Shown piece after piece: positions 46,514-55,669 of a DNA stretch of 64,000 nt. Source of the DNA: Algorimicrobium echini. GTDB taxonomy: Bacteria > Bacteroidota > Bacteroidia > Flavobacteriales > Flavobacteriaceae. Every line of letters begins with the position of its first letter. Positions within the stretch are counted from its first letter, which is position 1. Location of the stretch: assembly GCF_900115185.1 (NCBI RefSeq), contig NZ_FOVN01000002.1:156335-220334 (forward strand), written 5' to 3'. The position numbers and the translations under genes are program-made. The notes under the pieces were generated by a model. That model made no database searches, was not told the origin of the DNA, and saw nothing but the letters and a program-made list of their open reading frames with translations.

Positions 46514-46536
46514 TATTCAAATTAAAAACGATTAAA

Positions 46537-46893
46537 ATGAAAAGAGATAAAATAATTTATTATGTCACAACAGGGTTATTAACTATTTTAATGCTGTATT
46601 CAGTAAGTATGTACTTTTTTAACCACGATGCAGTTGCGGCTATGTTTACCAATTTTGGTTACCCAACCTATATTATATATCCTTATGCTGTTATTAAACT
46701 CCTAGGTCTAATTGCCTTGTGGATGCCTGGTTTTAAGCTCGTAAAAGAATGGGCTTATGCAGGGTTCTTTTTTGCATTTATATTAGCGTTTTTTGCACAT
46801 TATATGATTGGAGATGGTGAGCAATCTGGCGCTGTCCTAGCTTTAATATTATTAGTAGTATCGTATATTTTTAACAAAAGAATTAATAAATAA
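46537..46893 (+). CDS. DoxX-like small membrane protein
   Basis: The 118-residue protein has four membrane helices and the DoxX-like pattern: KIIYYVTTGLLTILMLYSVS, then FTNFGYPTYIIYPYAVIKLLGLIALWMP, and an AYAGFFFAFILAFFAH helix. DoxX-like proteins often occur with oxidoreductases and are linked to quinone or sulfur redox chemistry, but the biochemical role is vague. The start at 46537 follows from the promoter. The FMN reductase gene begins one base after its stop codon. Confidence 0.8.
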   Translation: MKRDKIIYYVTTGLLTILMLYSVSMYFFNHDAVAAMFTNFGYPTYIIYPYAVIKLLGLIALWMPGFKLVKEWAYAGFFFAFILAFFAHYMIGDGEQSGAVLALILLVVSYIFNKRINK

Positions 46894-46894
46894 A

Positions 46895-47443
46895 ATGAAA
46901 AAAATTATCGCATTTGCAGGAAGTAATAGTAAACAGTCTATAAATAAACAGTTGGTAAATTATACAGCTAACTTGATTCAAGATGCCAATTTTGAAGTAA
47001 CTATTTTAGACCTAAATGATTTTGAAATGCCACTTTATGGTATTGATAGAGAATTACAAGATGGTCATCCTAATTCCGCTAAAAATTTATTTAATCAGAT
47101 TCAAAATTCTGATGGCATATTACTATCATTAGCAGAACATAACGGTGCCTATAGTACGGTATTTAAAAATGCTTTTGACTGGATGTCGCGCATTAATGCC
47201 AAAACATTTGCAGATAAACCGATGCTTTTAATGGCAACATCGCCTGGAGGAAGAGGTGGTGCATCTGTATTAGCAATGGCAAAAGATCGGTTTCCAAGAC
47301 ATGAGGCTCGTATTGTAGCCGATTTTTCATTGCCACTATTTGGTACTCATTTTCAAGATGGAAAAATTGTAGAAGAAGCATTGAATTCAGAATTGCTAAA
47401 TAAAATTGAACAATTTAAAAATGAAATTAATTATGGAAATTAA
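46895..47443 (+). CDS. NADPH-dependent FMN reductase family protein
   Basis: The 182-residue flavodoxin-like protein has the FMN phosphate loop AGSNSKQSINKQLV at the N-terminus, the SLAEHNGAYSTVFKNAFDWMSR segment with the flavin-contacting motif, and LMATSPGGRGGASVLAMA. Enzymes of this type reduce quinones, azo dyes, chromate or free FMN with NAD(P)H. It fits a redox-stress run with the neighbouring DoxX-like, MarR and pirin genes. The next gene overlaps by 11 bases. Confidence 0.88.
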   Translation: MKKIIAFAGSNSKQSINKQLVNYTANLIQDANFEVTILDLNDFEMPLYGIDRELQDGHPNSAKNLFNQIQNSDGILLSLAEHNGAYSTVFKNAFDWMSRINAKTFADKPMLLMATSPGGRGGASVLAMAKDRFPRHEARIVADFSLPLFGTHFQDGKIVEEALNSELLNKIEQFKNEINYGN

Positions 47444-47726
47444 ACACCAACAGAAAAATAAAAACGGTAAATTTTATGTGGTTATAGATGGTCAGCAAAA
47501 AGCTGAAATGACTTATAAGTTTAAAGAAAAAAACGTTATAGACATTAATCACACAGAGGTAGACGATTCCTTGAAAGGGGAAGGTGTTGGTTCTAAATTA
47601 GTAGATTCTGCTGTAACATATTTACGGGAAAATAATATGAAAGCTGTAGCAAGTTGTCCATTTGTACAACACGTATTTAATAAAAACCAGCACGAATATC
47701 AGGATATTATTTATCATAGAAATTAA
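47433..47726 (+). CDS. Small GNAT-like acetyltransferase (YidJ/NATD1 type)
   Basis: The 97-residue protein is a minimal GNAT fold: a beta-rich N-half (GKFYVVIDGQQKAEMTYKF), VDDSLKGEGVGSKLVDSAVTYL with the acetyl-CoA loop, and the CPFVQHVFNKNQHEYQDII ending seen in the NATD1/YjdJ group. Its substrate is unknown. The start is uncertain; ATGs at 47421 and 47433 are both in frame. I take 47433, which overlaps the upstream stop codon by 11 bases and points to translational coupling. Confidence 0.82.
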   Translation: MEIKHQQKNKNGKFYVVIDGQQKAEMTYKFKEKNVIDINHTEVDDSLKGEGVGSKLVDSAVTYLRENNMKAVASCPFVQHVFNKNQHEYQDIIYHRN

Positions 47727-47746
47727 AAATTAATAATAATTTGGTC

Positions 47747-48184
47747 ATGGGAAATATTGCAGAAGACGTACAATCACGTTTTGAAAATAATAAAGTTAAG
47801 GCACTCATTAATATACTCTATACAGCTGGTTGGATAACCAACAAGCAGAATGCATTTTTCAAACCATTTGGTATTTCGCCACAGCAATACAATATTTTAC
47901 GAATTTTAAAAGGAGCAGGAGTACCATTAAAAGCTCAAACAGTTAAGGAAAGAATGATTGAACGTTCGCCTAATGCCACACGACTTATGGATAAACTGTC
48001 TTCAAAAAAATTGATAGAGCGCTTACCTTGTGACCATGACAGACGGGTAGTATATATTCATATAACGAAAGATGGCTTATCTCTTTTGAAAGAGATTTCT
48101 ACTGATTTAAATATGGATTTTTTAGAAAAATTATCCGAACAAGAAGCAGGGCATTTGAGTGATTTATTGGATAAATTACGATAA
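47747..48184 (+). CDS. MarR-family transcriptional regulator
   Basis: The 145-residue protein has the winged-helix core: FFKPFGISPQQYNILRILKG, the recognition helix region SPNATRLMDKLSSKKLIER and the wing LPCDHDRRVVYIHITKDG. A cysteine sits in the wing (residue C at LPCDHD), which could be redox-sensitive; that is inference. MarR repressors commonly sit beside the quinone or oxidative stress genes that they control, and this one lies between the FMN reductase/GNAT pair and a pirin gene. I start at the ATG at 47747. Confidence 0.9.
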   Translation: MGNIAEDVQSRFENNKVKALINILYTAGWITNKQNAFFKPFGISPQQYNILRILKGAGVPLKAQTVKERMIERSPNATRLMDKLSSKKLIERLPCDHDRRVVYIHITKDGLSLLKEISTDLNMDFLEKLSEQEAGHLSDLLDKLR

Positions 48185-48253
48185 TAATGATGGGTTAAAT
48201 AACATTAATAATGTGAAATAAATGTTTCCATTAAAAAGAATTAATATAAAATT

Positions 48254-48973
48254 ATGAGAACAGTACTACACAAAGCGGAAAATCGTGGTTTTGCTAACCA
48301 TGGGTGGTTGCAAGCAAACCATTCTTTTAGTTTTGCCAATTATTTTGATAAGGATAAAGTTCAATTTGGGGCATTACGCGTTTTAAATGATGACGTTATT
48401 GCACCAAAAATGGGATTTGGAACACATCCTCATGACAATATGGAAATTATAACGATTCCTTTAAGTGGCGTTTTAAAGCATCGTGACAATATGCACCAAA
48501 ATTGGCAACAAGTACTTCCTGGCGAAGTACAAGTTATGAGTGCTGGAACGGGAGTACAACATTCCGAAATTAATGGTTCACCTAAAGAACATTTAAGCTT
48601 GTTTCAAATATGGATTATACCAAATAAACAAAATGTAGAACCACGATATGGACAAAAAACTTTCCCAGAAGCAGCTAGAAAAAACAAATTACAAACGTTG
48701 GTTACCTCGATTGATGAAATTCATGAAGAAAGCTTAAAAATTCATCAAGACGCTATTATTTCTAGAATTGATTTGGATGAAGGTAAAACCTTTGAGTACC
48801 AATTAAAAAGTAAGAATCATGGTGTGTATTTGATGACAATTTTTGGAAAAGTAACAGTAGAAAATCAAAATTTAGAAGCTCGAGATGCTATGGGTATTTC
48901 GGAAACAGAATTATTTTCTATTACAGCAAATCAAGATTCAGGACTACTTTTTATTGAAGTTCCTATGAAATAA
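48254..48973 (+). CDS. Pirin-family protein (bicupin)
   Basis: The 239-residue protein matches bacterial pirins: NHGWLQANHSFSFANYF, the metal site FGTHPHDNMEIITIPL with two histidines, and GTGVQHSEINGSP with the third histidine and glutamate. A second, metal-free cupin domain follows. Some pirins (YhhW/YhaK) have quercetinase activity; others sense redox state. It lies 69 bases after the MarR gene and is a likely member of its regulon. Confidence 0.93.
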   Translation: MRTVLHKAENRGFANHGWLQANHSFSFANYFDKDKVQFGALRVLNDDVIAPKMGFGTHPHDNMEIITIPLSGVLKHRDNMHQNWQQVLPGEVQVMSAGTGVQHSEINGSPKEHLSLFQIWIIPNKQNVEPRYGQKTFPEAARKNKLQTLVTSIDEIHEESLKIHQDAIISRIDLDEGKTFEYQLKSKNHGVYLMTIFGKVTVENQNLEARDAMGISETELFSITANQDSGLLFIEVPMK

Positions 48974-48978
48974 TAAAA

Positions 48979-48994
48979 GCTGAACATATTCAGC
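48979..48994. terminator. Short hairpin between pirin and the T9SS cargo gene
   Basis: The six-base stem GCTGAA / TTCAGC has a four-base loop and lies between convergent genes. T-rich sequence follows only after a gap, so it is at best a weak terminator. Confidence 0.35.
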
Positions 48995-49017
48995 CTGTAT
49001 TAAGTGAATTTTTAAAG

Positions 49018-50700
49018 TTATTTTTTAATAAATTTTTTATTATAAATTTTTGTGTCTGTTTGGATACGAAGTATATAAGTTCCTGAATTTAAATAGCTCA
49101 CATCTATTGTGTCTTGGTTTGCGGTACTTAAGAGTTCTTTTCCTAATAGATCAAAAACTTTCAATGTCATTTTTTGAGAATTAGGCAAATGCTGAATATT
49201 AAGTAGGCTATTGGTTGGATTTGGATAAATGGATATTTCAGTTGATTCTAAAACATTTGAAGCAGATAATGTGGTATCAGATATTTTCCAAAGTTCTACC
49301 CCTTGACTGGGATAATTGCCATCAAAATAAATTTCATTATTGAAAACAATAGGTTGAAAAACGGTTACACCAGTAGGAACGTCTACAATACCCATGTTGG
49401 TTAATTGTTGTGTTCCAGCGTTGGTGCCATCTGTTACCCAAACTTGTTGGAGATTATGTTCAAAAAATAATTTGTTGTTCAAAATAACAAAACTTTTGTC
49501 TAACAGAGAAAAGTTAGGAGAAACATTGTTTAATGTTTGAGTATCTATCATTTTTAAGGTGCCGCTTTCTGTGCCATCGGTTTTCCAAATTTCAAATAAA
49601 TTTAAACCAACGGTTCCATCTTGTGCAGATACATAAAGTTCATTATTTAAAATGAAAAAAGGATTTGATCCTGCGCTTAATCCACTATTTAAATGTCCTG
49701 GATAAAAGTCCATGACTTTGTTCCAACCATTTGTATTTGTATATTTATATAATTCTTGACCAGTAATCTGGTTTAAACCAGTATCATAGCCTCTGGCTGC
49801 AAAAAAAAGTTCATTATTAAATTCTATAAAAAAACTTGGACTACTGTCTTTTCCAAATGCTGGATTTAGATTGTTTGGAAAAATATCTGCCACCATAGTT
49901 GTACCAGCGGCTGTTCCGTTTGTTCTCCAAAGTTCTCTACCATGAATCCCATCATCAGCTGAAAAGAAAAGGAAACCATCAAAAATATAAAAATCTCTCG
50001 GATTTGATCCTGCATTTAATGTATTTGCAGTTGAAGGATTAATTTCTAAAAATAATCCGGTACCTGCAGCAGTACCATCTGTAACATACAATTCATAGTT
50101 TGCTCCAGGAGAACTACCAGCACTAAAATAAATTTTTCCATTGTAAGCTTTCATATAATTTAAACCAGCAGTAAAAGTTGGCTCCAAAATTTTTACAGTT
50201 CCAGACGCAGTACCATCTGTTTTCCAAAGCGAGAAAGGTCCTGATACATCTCTTGCCCAAAAATAAAGTTCTCCGTTCAATTCAGCATAAAACTCAATGT
50301 TATCGGAAACACTTGAACCCGTTGGGCCAGGGAAAATATCCAATAAAATTTCTGTACCAGAAGCTGTTCCATCGGTAACAAACAATTCCATGCCTTCGGC
50401 CTGTGAAGACCCATGAAATAACAATTTATTGTTTAAAACTGTTAACGGTTTTGGATTATAACCTGCACTATTGCCATTTAAATCTGAAACTAATGTAGCT
50501 CCAAAACCAGAAGTTTTGTAGAGACGTTGTTGAAAACTAACTGAAGCATTGAAATATAATTCGCCATTATATTCCATAAAATGTCTTGGACTACTACTGT
50601 TTGAACCTATGTTAATATCTGCTACTTGTTCAAATTCATATTGAGCTGTTGTTGCTTGAAAAGATAAGCAACATGCAAAAAAAATGTAATGAAGTTTCAT
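49018..50700 (-). CDS. Secreted ELWxxDGT-repeat protein with T9SS sorting domain
   Basis: The 560-residue protein has a signal peptide (to about TTAQ, residue 19). It then carries about nine repeats of the type ELYVTDGTAAGT / ELWRTNGTAAGT (roughly 80-470), which should build a beta-propeller-like domain. A C-terminal type A T9SS sorting domain begins ISIYPNPTNSLLNIQ. ELWxxDGT proteins are frequent T9SS cargo in flavobacteria, but the function is unknown. It starts three bases after the stop codon of the small T9SS gene and closes the - strand run. Confidence 0.9.
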   Translation of the reverse strand: MKLHYIFFACCLSFQATTAQYEFEQVADINIGSNSSSPRHFMEYNGELYFNASVSFQQRLYKTSGFGATLVSDLNGNSAGYNPKPLTVLNNKLLFHGSSQAEGMELFVTDGTASGTEILLDIFPGPTGSSVSDNIEFYAELNGELYFWARDVSGPFSLWKTDGTASGTVKILEPTFTAGLNYMKAYNGKIYFSAGSSPGANYELYVTDGTAAGTGLFLEINPSTANTLNAGSNPRDFYIFDGFLFFSADDGIHGRELWRTNGTAAGTTMVADIFPNNLNPAFGKDSSPSFFIEFNNELFFAARGYDTGLNQITGQELYKYTNTNGWNKVMDFYPGHLNSGLSAGSNPFFILNNELYVSAQDGTVGLNLFEIWKTDGTESGTLKMIDTQTLNNVSPNFSLLDKSFVILNNKLFFEHNLQQVWVTDGTNAGTQQLTNMGIVDVPTGVTVFQPIVFNNEIYFDGNYPSQGVELWKISDTTLSASNVLESTEISIYPNPTNSLLNIQHLPNSQKMTLKVFDLLGKELLSTANQDTIDVSYLNSGTYILRIQTDTKIYNKKFIKK

Positions 50701-50703
50701 GTG

Positions 50704-51165
50704 TTAGTTTTTTATTATTTTAAGTTGCTTTTTTTTGTGATTTATATCATCACTAATAACTAATATGTACCAACCAGAAGGTAAATAGCTCATATTAATA
50801 TTAGTATATATGTGGTTAATTGATTTTTTAAGTATTATTTTTCCGGTAGCATCAATTAATGATAGTTCACCTTTAAAAATGGTTTCAAATTCTATGTTAA
50901 TGATTGATTCAACTGGATTGGGGTACATTTTTATCTTTTGAAAAGTACCTTCTTCTAAAACCGATAGCGTTTCGCTATATGTGGCATCAAGAATTGTTTC
51001 AATTATTAATATAGTGGCATTCGCTTGGTGATTGAATGTTTCACCAATAACTTCAACACCAAAAGCGTTTTCATTACTTCCAGAATTAAAATTATCTCTT
51101 ACTAATTGTTGGGCACTTAAAAAATTGCATAATAGCAATGTAAATAACAATATTATTTGTTTCAT
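50704..51165 (-). CDS. Small secreted protein with T9SS sorting domain
   Basis: The 153-residue protein has a signal peptide (FLSAQ), then only about 60 residues, and then a type A T9SS sorting domain (MYPNPVESIINIEF to KKKQLKIIKN). Cargo with such a small N-part is unusual. The 60 residues (QLVRDNFNSGSNENAFGV onward) match no domain I know and may form a short beta or peptide module. It lies in tight order between the YadA-head-like gene, 10 bases away, and the ELWxxDGT gene, 3 bases away. Confidence 0.8.
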   Translation of the reverse strand: MKQIILLFTLLLCNFLSAQQLVRDNFNSGSNENAFGVEVIGETFNHQANATILIIETILDATYSETLSVLEEGTFQKIKMYPNPVESIINIEFETIFKGELSLIDATGKIILKKSINHIYTNINMSYLPSGWYILVISDDINHKKKQLKIIKN

Positions 51166-51175
51166 GTTAATACGT

Positions 51176-52726
51176 TTAAGGTTCTAAATATTCAACTCGA
51201 ATTGCTCTTAATGCATCTAAATTATTTCCAGTAATCATATTAAGAACATAATTGGAAAAATTTGCTATTGGAATTGTTAACTCATCTGAATTAATAGTTT
51301 GAAATGTATTTCCAGAATTAATAGAATTGTATGTATATAAAGTTGTCGTTGAACCTGTTGTTAAAGACGTTCTGATTAATGAAAAGGTAACATTTGCAAC
51401 AGAGGTATCCTTGTAAATAAATGATAGTCTTTTAATAATGGCTCCTTCAGGAAGATTTATTGGCATGAACCAATTCCCTGACTGTAGTACTGCTAAACCA
51501 TTGGACGATTTGATGTATTCAAACGACTCACCCTCTGGAACTAAATTTAACCCTGATAATACTAATTTTTTAGTTTGTATTGGTTTAACAATTACAGCGC
51601 CATCTGCATCCAATTGAAGATCTTGAGTTTCTCCATTAGCTAAATTTGGCAAAAGAACGGTACCATCATTTTTAACTTGAAAAGCATTACTTCTATTAGT
51701 ATCAGAAGTTCCATTTCCAACTACAAAAAGTGAATTTGAAGAATCTAAATTATGTTGACCTACAGTCATAGAATTTTGTCCAGTTGATTTTGTTCCTGAC
51801 CCAAATACCGAAGAATATGGATGAATTGTATAGGTGTACCTTCCCGTAGCAAAACTACCCACACCATAAGCTATATTATTATCTCCATAGACAAAGGTTT
51901 CATCACCACTCGCTATTGATTGCCAGCCACCTACAAAAGCATCCCTTCCCAATGATTGTGTTTCATAACCTATTGCGAAAGATCTTCCATCACTAGCAAG
52001 GGTATTGGCGCCAAAAGCAATGGATTGTTGACCAGTTGCTTCCGCGTTGAAACCATAGGCAAATGAGTATAAACCCACATTGGCATCATCCCAATTTTCA
52101 TTATTGTTAAAACCGCCTCTAAAAGCTGATTTTTCTTTGTCGTAAAACATTCTTTTCGAATTTAACAAACTGGTATTATATGCTTTTTCAGAACTTCCAA
52201 TAATAAGACCTGTTTGATCTAATACCAGTTCAGTAGTGCCGTTAGATTGTATTTCTACTTTGTCAGAATCTGCTATGTTTTCTACTTTTATAGTAGTGTC
52301 TTGATCTGCATCAGATAAGTTATTTACAGTTCCGGTTATCCTTTTGGCACTTTCAGAATGTATGGCATACGGAACTGTTTGGATTTCGGTGATGCCTAGG
52401 GAAACCAATCCAGAACCAGAATCTAATTTTGTCTCAATAAAATGTCTGTCGCTTTCAAAAGACACGCCATTTCCATCGATAAAAGTGATGGTTCCATTGC
52501 CAATTACAACAGATACATATCCATTTTCGTTTGTGGTTGCTGAGTGTGTTTCGGTATAGACAAGGTTTTGAGAAAGGCCTTGAAATATTGAAAATTCTAA
52601 TGAGACGTTTTGGTTTGCTAATAGGTTTCCAGCATTATCCTTTAAGATAGCAGAATAGTTTATGCCACGTTGCGCCATAGAAGACATTGACAAAATACAA
52701 AAGGTATAAAGTATTATTTTTTTCAT
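51176..52726 (-). CDS. Secreted protein with YadA-head-like repeats
   Basis: The 516-residue protein has a signal peptide (SSMAQ), an N-terminal beta domain common to Bacteroidota exported proteins (RGINYSAILKDNAGNLL), and a middle stretch (about 210-340) of YadA-head-like repeats such as ATGQQSIAFGANTLASDGRSFAIGYE, ideal for a left-handed beta-roll. A beta C-domain with no T9SS motif follows. It could be an adhesin-like or fibre-like protein. It is first in the - strand T9SS run, downstream of the lipoprotein gene. Confidence 0.8.
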   Translation of the reverse strand: MKKIILYTFCILSMSSMAQRGINYSAILKDNAGNLLANQNVSLEFSIFQGLSQNLVYTETHSATTNENGYVSVVIGNGTITFIDGNGVSFESDRHFIETKLDSGSGLVSLGITEIQTVPYAIHSESAKRITGTVNNLSDADQDTTIKVENIADSDKVEIQSNGTTELVLDQTGLIIGSSEKAYNTSLLNSKRMFYDKEKSAFRGGFNNNENWDDANVGLYSFAYGFNAEATGQQSIAFGANTLASDGRSFAIGYETQSLGRDAFVGGWQSIASGDETFVYGDNNIAYGVGSFATGRYTYTIHPYSSVFGSGTKSTGQNSMTVGQHNLDSSNSLFVVGNGTSDTNRSNAFQVKNDGTVLLPNLANGETQDLQLDADGAVIVKPIQTKKLVLSGLNLVPEGESFEYIKSSNGLAVLQSGNWFMPINLPEGAIIKRLSFIYKDTSVANVTFSLIRTSLTTGSTTTLYTYNSINSGNTFQTINSDELTIPIANFSNYVLNMITGNNLDALRAIRVEYLEP

Positions 52727-52772
52727 GATATTTTATTTTTTAATTACTTTTTTTTGAAATAAGCTTATAATT

Positions 52773-53678
52773 TTATGGCTCTTGATATGTATAATGTATG
52801 GTTTGTGAAGACTGTGTGTTGTAAGAATCTGAATAGTTAATTGTAAGGGACGTAACTAGATTATTTTCTAAAGTATATTGGCATTCAAAATTGTTTAGCA
52901 CTGTGGTATCAGAACTTATATGATATCTTTTAATAGATTTAACGTGATATTCAGAAAATATGAACATGTCTAGGGTTTCTGAATTCTGAAATATTTTCTG
53001 TGTTTCAGGTAAAATGTTTAATGGAGAAAACGTTATTTGTTTAGTTCCAAATGTCGGGTGTAATAGTTCATAAACTGGATTTTTATGATTTTCATAAGTG
53101 TAAATTCTATAATATGTATTTACATATTCATCTCCAGTCATGTTTACGCTTGCTTCATCTACTCTTACTATCCTGTTTAAATGGTCGTAGGTAAATGTGT
53201 AACGTATTAATTCATTACTGTCTGTTATGGTTTCAATTAAATCGTTTTCATTATATGTTAAATCGATATAAGCTATTAGGTCTGTATCAAATAAATTGAG
53301 CCCTACCATTTTTCCATTACTGTAAACAAAATCTACCTCATAAGTGTCATATATAATTTTATTTAACTGATCGCTCGAGTCATATAAGTAAGTGACATCC
53401 GAGCTAGAACTTCCTTCCTTTTCATAAAAAGAAATAGTACCGTTTGGGGTATAGCTTATGGTATAGTTTTGATTGTAACTGCTTCCCGATATCCATTTCC
53501 CCATGTTATTATAAACAAAACTTAAAGCATAGGTATTCGTATTTTGAATGGCAGTTAACGATGAAAGTTTTGGTGTTGAACTTTCAATTTCAGGTGATTC
53601 TTGATTGCTGTCATCCTTTGAGCAAGATGAAATAAGCACCAGTAACATAAAAATTACTATTTTAAAAGCATTTTTCAT
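52773..53678 (-). CDS. Lipoprotein with YD/RHS-like beta repeats
   Basis: The 301-residue protein has a lipobox ending at C19 (LISSCSKDD) and a SKDD-type sequence after it, which in Bacteroidota often goes with surface display. The rest is a chain of beta-hairpin repeats (LSFVYNNMGKWISGSSYN, LTYNENDLIETITD, FTYDHLNRIVRVDEA), resembling YD/RHS-like or DUF4595 lipoproteins. The start is the ATG at 53678; a TTG at 53702 lies in the promoter. It may head the four-gene surface run on this strand. Confidence 0.8.
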   Translation of the reverse strand: MKNAFKIVIFMLLVLISSCSKDDSNQESPEIESSTPKLSSLTAIQNTNTYALSFVYNNMGKWISGSSYNQNYTISYTPNGTISFYEKEGSSSSDVTYLYDSSDQLNKIIYDTYEVDFVYSNGKMVGLNLFDTDLIAYIDLTYNENDLIETITDSNELIRYTFTYDHLNRIVRVDEASVNMTGDEYVNTYYRIYTYENHKNPVYELLHPTFGTKQITFSPLNILPETQKIFQNSETLDMFIFSEYHVKSIKRYHISSDTTVLNNFECQYTLENNLVTSLTINYSDSYNTQSSQTIHYTYQEP

Positions 53679-53699
53679 AATATTAGATTTAGTGTTGAA

Positions 53700-53707
53700 C
53701 AAAAATA
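53700..53707 (-). promoter_or_regulatory. -7 box for the lipoprotein/surface run
   Basis: On the - strand it reads TATTTTTG, matching TAnnTTTG, and lies 21 bases before the ATG at 53678. The TTG within it is in frame, which explains the longer apparent ORF. Confidence 0.5.
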
Positions 53708-53753
53708 GTATGAGGCTTTTTCTATTACTTCATTGAAAACCACCAAAAAGAAA

Positions 53754-53784
53754 TTTCATGGTTAACCACTAATTATTATATTTG
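53754..53784 (+). promoter_or_regulatory. Promoter of the histidine kinase/regulator pair
   Basis: TTTC at 53754-53757 (-33, three of four) and TATATTTG at 53777-53784 (-7) are 19 bases apart. The box ends 25 bases before the kinase ATG. It is back to back with the promoter of the surface run. Confidence 0.6.
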
Positions 53785-53809
53785 ATAAGCAACTTTCTAT
53801 AATTTTTCT

Positions 53810-55669
53810 ATGAAAAAAGTAATTTATGTGTTTTTAGTTGTTTTCTCCCAGATACTCGTTGCACAAAATACGCCTGAACAAGCCATTGATGCTTTACTGG
53901 ATTCTACGCGACAATCCAGTATTAAGGACGTTACAAAAACCAATGTCTATTTCACAAAAGCCAAACAACTAGCCAAACAAGAAAAATTAGAAGCATCCTA
54001 TTACAAAATTCTAAAAAGTGAAGTGGTATTTAATTCAGTCTTGGGGAATAATGAACGCGCCATGAATTTGGCAGATTCTTTAATTAACCAAAATGTCAGT
54101 AAGTTCTATAAAGCCAATGGCTATTTAGAAAAAGGTATTTTATTATCTCGCACCACAAATTTAGAAGCTGCCATTAAAAATGCAAAAGCCGCTTTGGTTC
54201 TTTTTGAAGAGTTAGAAGACCAGAAGGGGGCAACCCATACTTTTAAAATTCTTGGAAACATATCCTATATGAACAACAGTTTCAAAGAGGCTAGGCATTA
54301 TTATAAAAGGGCAATTAATTATATGCTTAAAGATAGCTCCATGGAAGCTGCCGGAAACACGTATACCAATCTTTCAAGAACTTTTGAACCTACAAACGAA
54401 ATAGATTCTGCTATTTACTATAATAATAAAGCGAAAAAAATTGCTTTGGAATTTAACCATGTAATAGAGTTGAAATTTGGAGCTTTTACAAATGATGCCG
54501 ATTACCAAAGTAAAATAGGAAATCATGAAGCGGCCTTGAAAGCATTAGAAGTAGCTAAAAGCGTAGCAGATACAACCGCTATTCCTGGCATGATTGGTAC
54601 TGTTTTTCAAATTAGGGCAGTTATTTATGCAAACATGAACCAATTTGAAAGAGCGGCCATTGAAGCAGAAAATGCTTATCAAATTTATGTAGATAATGGA
54701 CATGAAACACAAGCAAATCAAACAATTAATTTGATAAGGAAATTTAATGCTCAGTCTGGCAATTATAAAAAAGCTTATCAGTATTTAGATATGTATGTAA
54801 AGAATACCGATTCATTAAACCAATTATCGTATGAAAAGAATTTAAGTGATTTACGTTTTAAATACGAAACAGCAGAGAAAGAGCTAAAGATTATTGAACA
54901 AAATAGTGAAATCTTAAAAAAAGAAACTGAAAAAAATCGGGTTATCTTGATTGCATTTTGTCTAGCAATAATTTTGATATTATTAATTGTAGTATATGTT
55001 CAGAACAGAAAATCTCAAAACCAAAAAATAGCTTTTTTGGAAAATGAAAAAGAAAATATAGCTTTAAAATCGTTAATGGCAGGAGAAGAAAAGGAGCGAA
55101 GTAGAATAGCAAAAGAGTTGCACGATGGGATAGGAAGTTTGTTGGCAGCAAGTAAAATGCATGCCAGTAAATTGGAACTAGCTAATACAGAAAAGAAAAC
55201 CTTGTTAATTAATCTTTTGGATAATGCTTCCAAAGAAACGAGACGCATTTCTCATAATTTACTCCCAGAGAGTTTAATGAATAAAGGATTAGATGTTGCT
55301 TTGCAAGATTTTATTAATTCCCTTAATGAAAGTCAACTAATAAAGACTGAATATGAATCTGTTAATTTATCCGTAAATCTGCCACAATCTACACAATTAA
55401 CTATTTACAGGATAATACAAGAACTGCTTAATAATATTATCAAGCATTCTGAAGCTACAGAAGCTTTTATCCAATTGCAGCAACATGATAAAAAACTCAT
55501 TATTACAGTTGAAGATAATGGAAACGGATTTTCTTATGATAATTCCAAAAATGGTATTGGTTTACAAAACATAAAATCCAGATTGTCATTGCTCAATGGT
55601 AAAATGGAAGTTGATTCCAATGTTACTTTGGGAACTTCGGTGTATATTGAATTTGAATTAGAAAAATAA
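53810..55669 (+). CDS. TPR sensor histidine kinase
   Basis: The 619-residue protein has a signal sequence (to about VAQN), about six tetratricopeptide-like helix pairs in the periplasm (80-340, for example YTNLSRTFEPTNEIDSAIYY), one membrane helix (about 377-397), a coiled coil, and the kinase core. That core has the HisKA_3 phosphoacceptor KELHDGIGSLLAAS at H438 and a HATPase with LNNIIKHSEA and NGNGF. This is the typical flavobacterial TPR-HK type. Its regulator gene begins at the base after its stop codon, so they form a pair. Confidence 0.94.
   Translation: MKKVIYVFLVVFSQILVAQNTPEQAIDALLDSTRQSSIKDVTKTNVYFTKAKQLAKQEKLEASYYKILKSEVVFNSVLGNNERAMNLADSLINQNVSKFYKANGYLEKGILLSRTTNLEAAIKNAKAALVLFEELEDQKGATHTFKILGNISYMNNSFKEARHYYKRAINYMLKDSSMEAAGNTYTNLSRTFEPTNEIDSAIYYNNKAKKIALEFNHVIELKFGAFTNDADYQSKIGNHEAALKALEVAKSVADTTAIPGMIGTVFQIRAVIYANMNQFERAAIEAENAYQIYVDNGHETQANQTINLIRKFNAQSGNYKKAYQYLDMYVKNTDSLNQLSYEKNLSDLRFKYETAEKELKIIEQNSEILKKETEKNRVILIAFCLAIILILLIVVYVQNRKSQNQKIAFLENEKENIALKSLMAGEEKERSRIAKELHDGIGSLLAASKMHASKLELANTEKKTLLINLLDNASKETRRISHNLLPESLMNKGLDVALQDFINSLNESQLIKTEYESVNLSVNLPQSTQLTIYRIIQELLNNIIKHSEATEAFIQLQQHDKKLIITVEDNGNGFSYDNSKNGIGLQNIKSRLSLLNGKMEVDSNVTLGTSVYIEFELEK

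Noticed and set aside
51176-52726. Phage tail fibre or trimeric autotransporter
   Set aside because: The head-like repeats resemble both, but there is no membrane anchor of the autotransporter type and no phage gene nearby. A secreted surface protein fits better.
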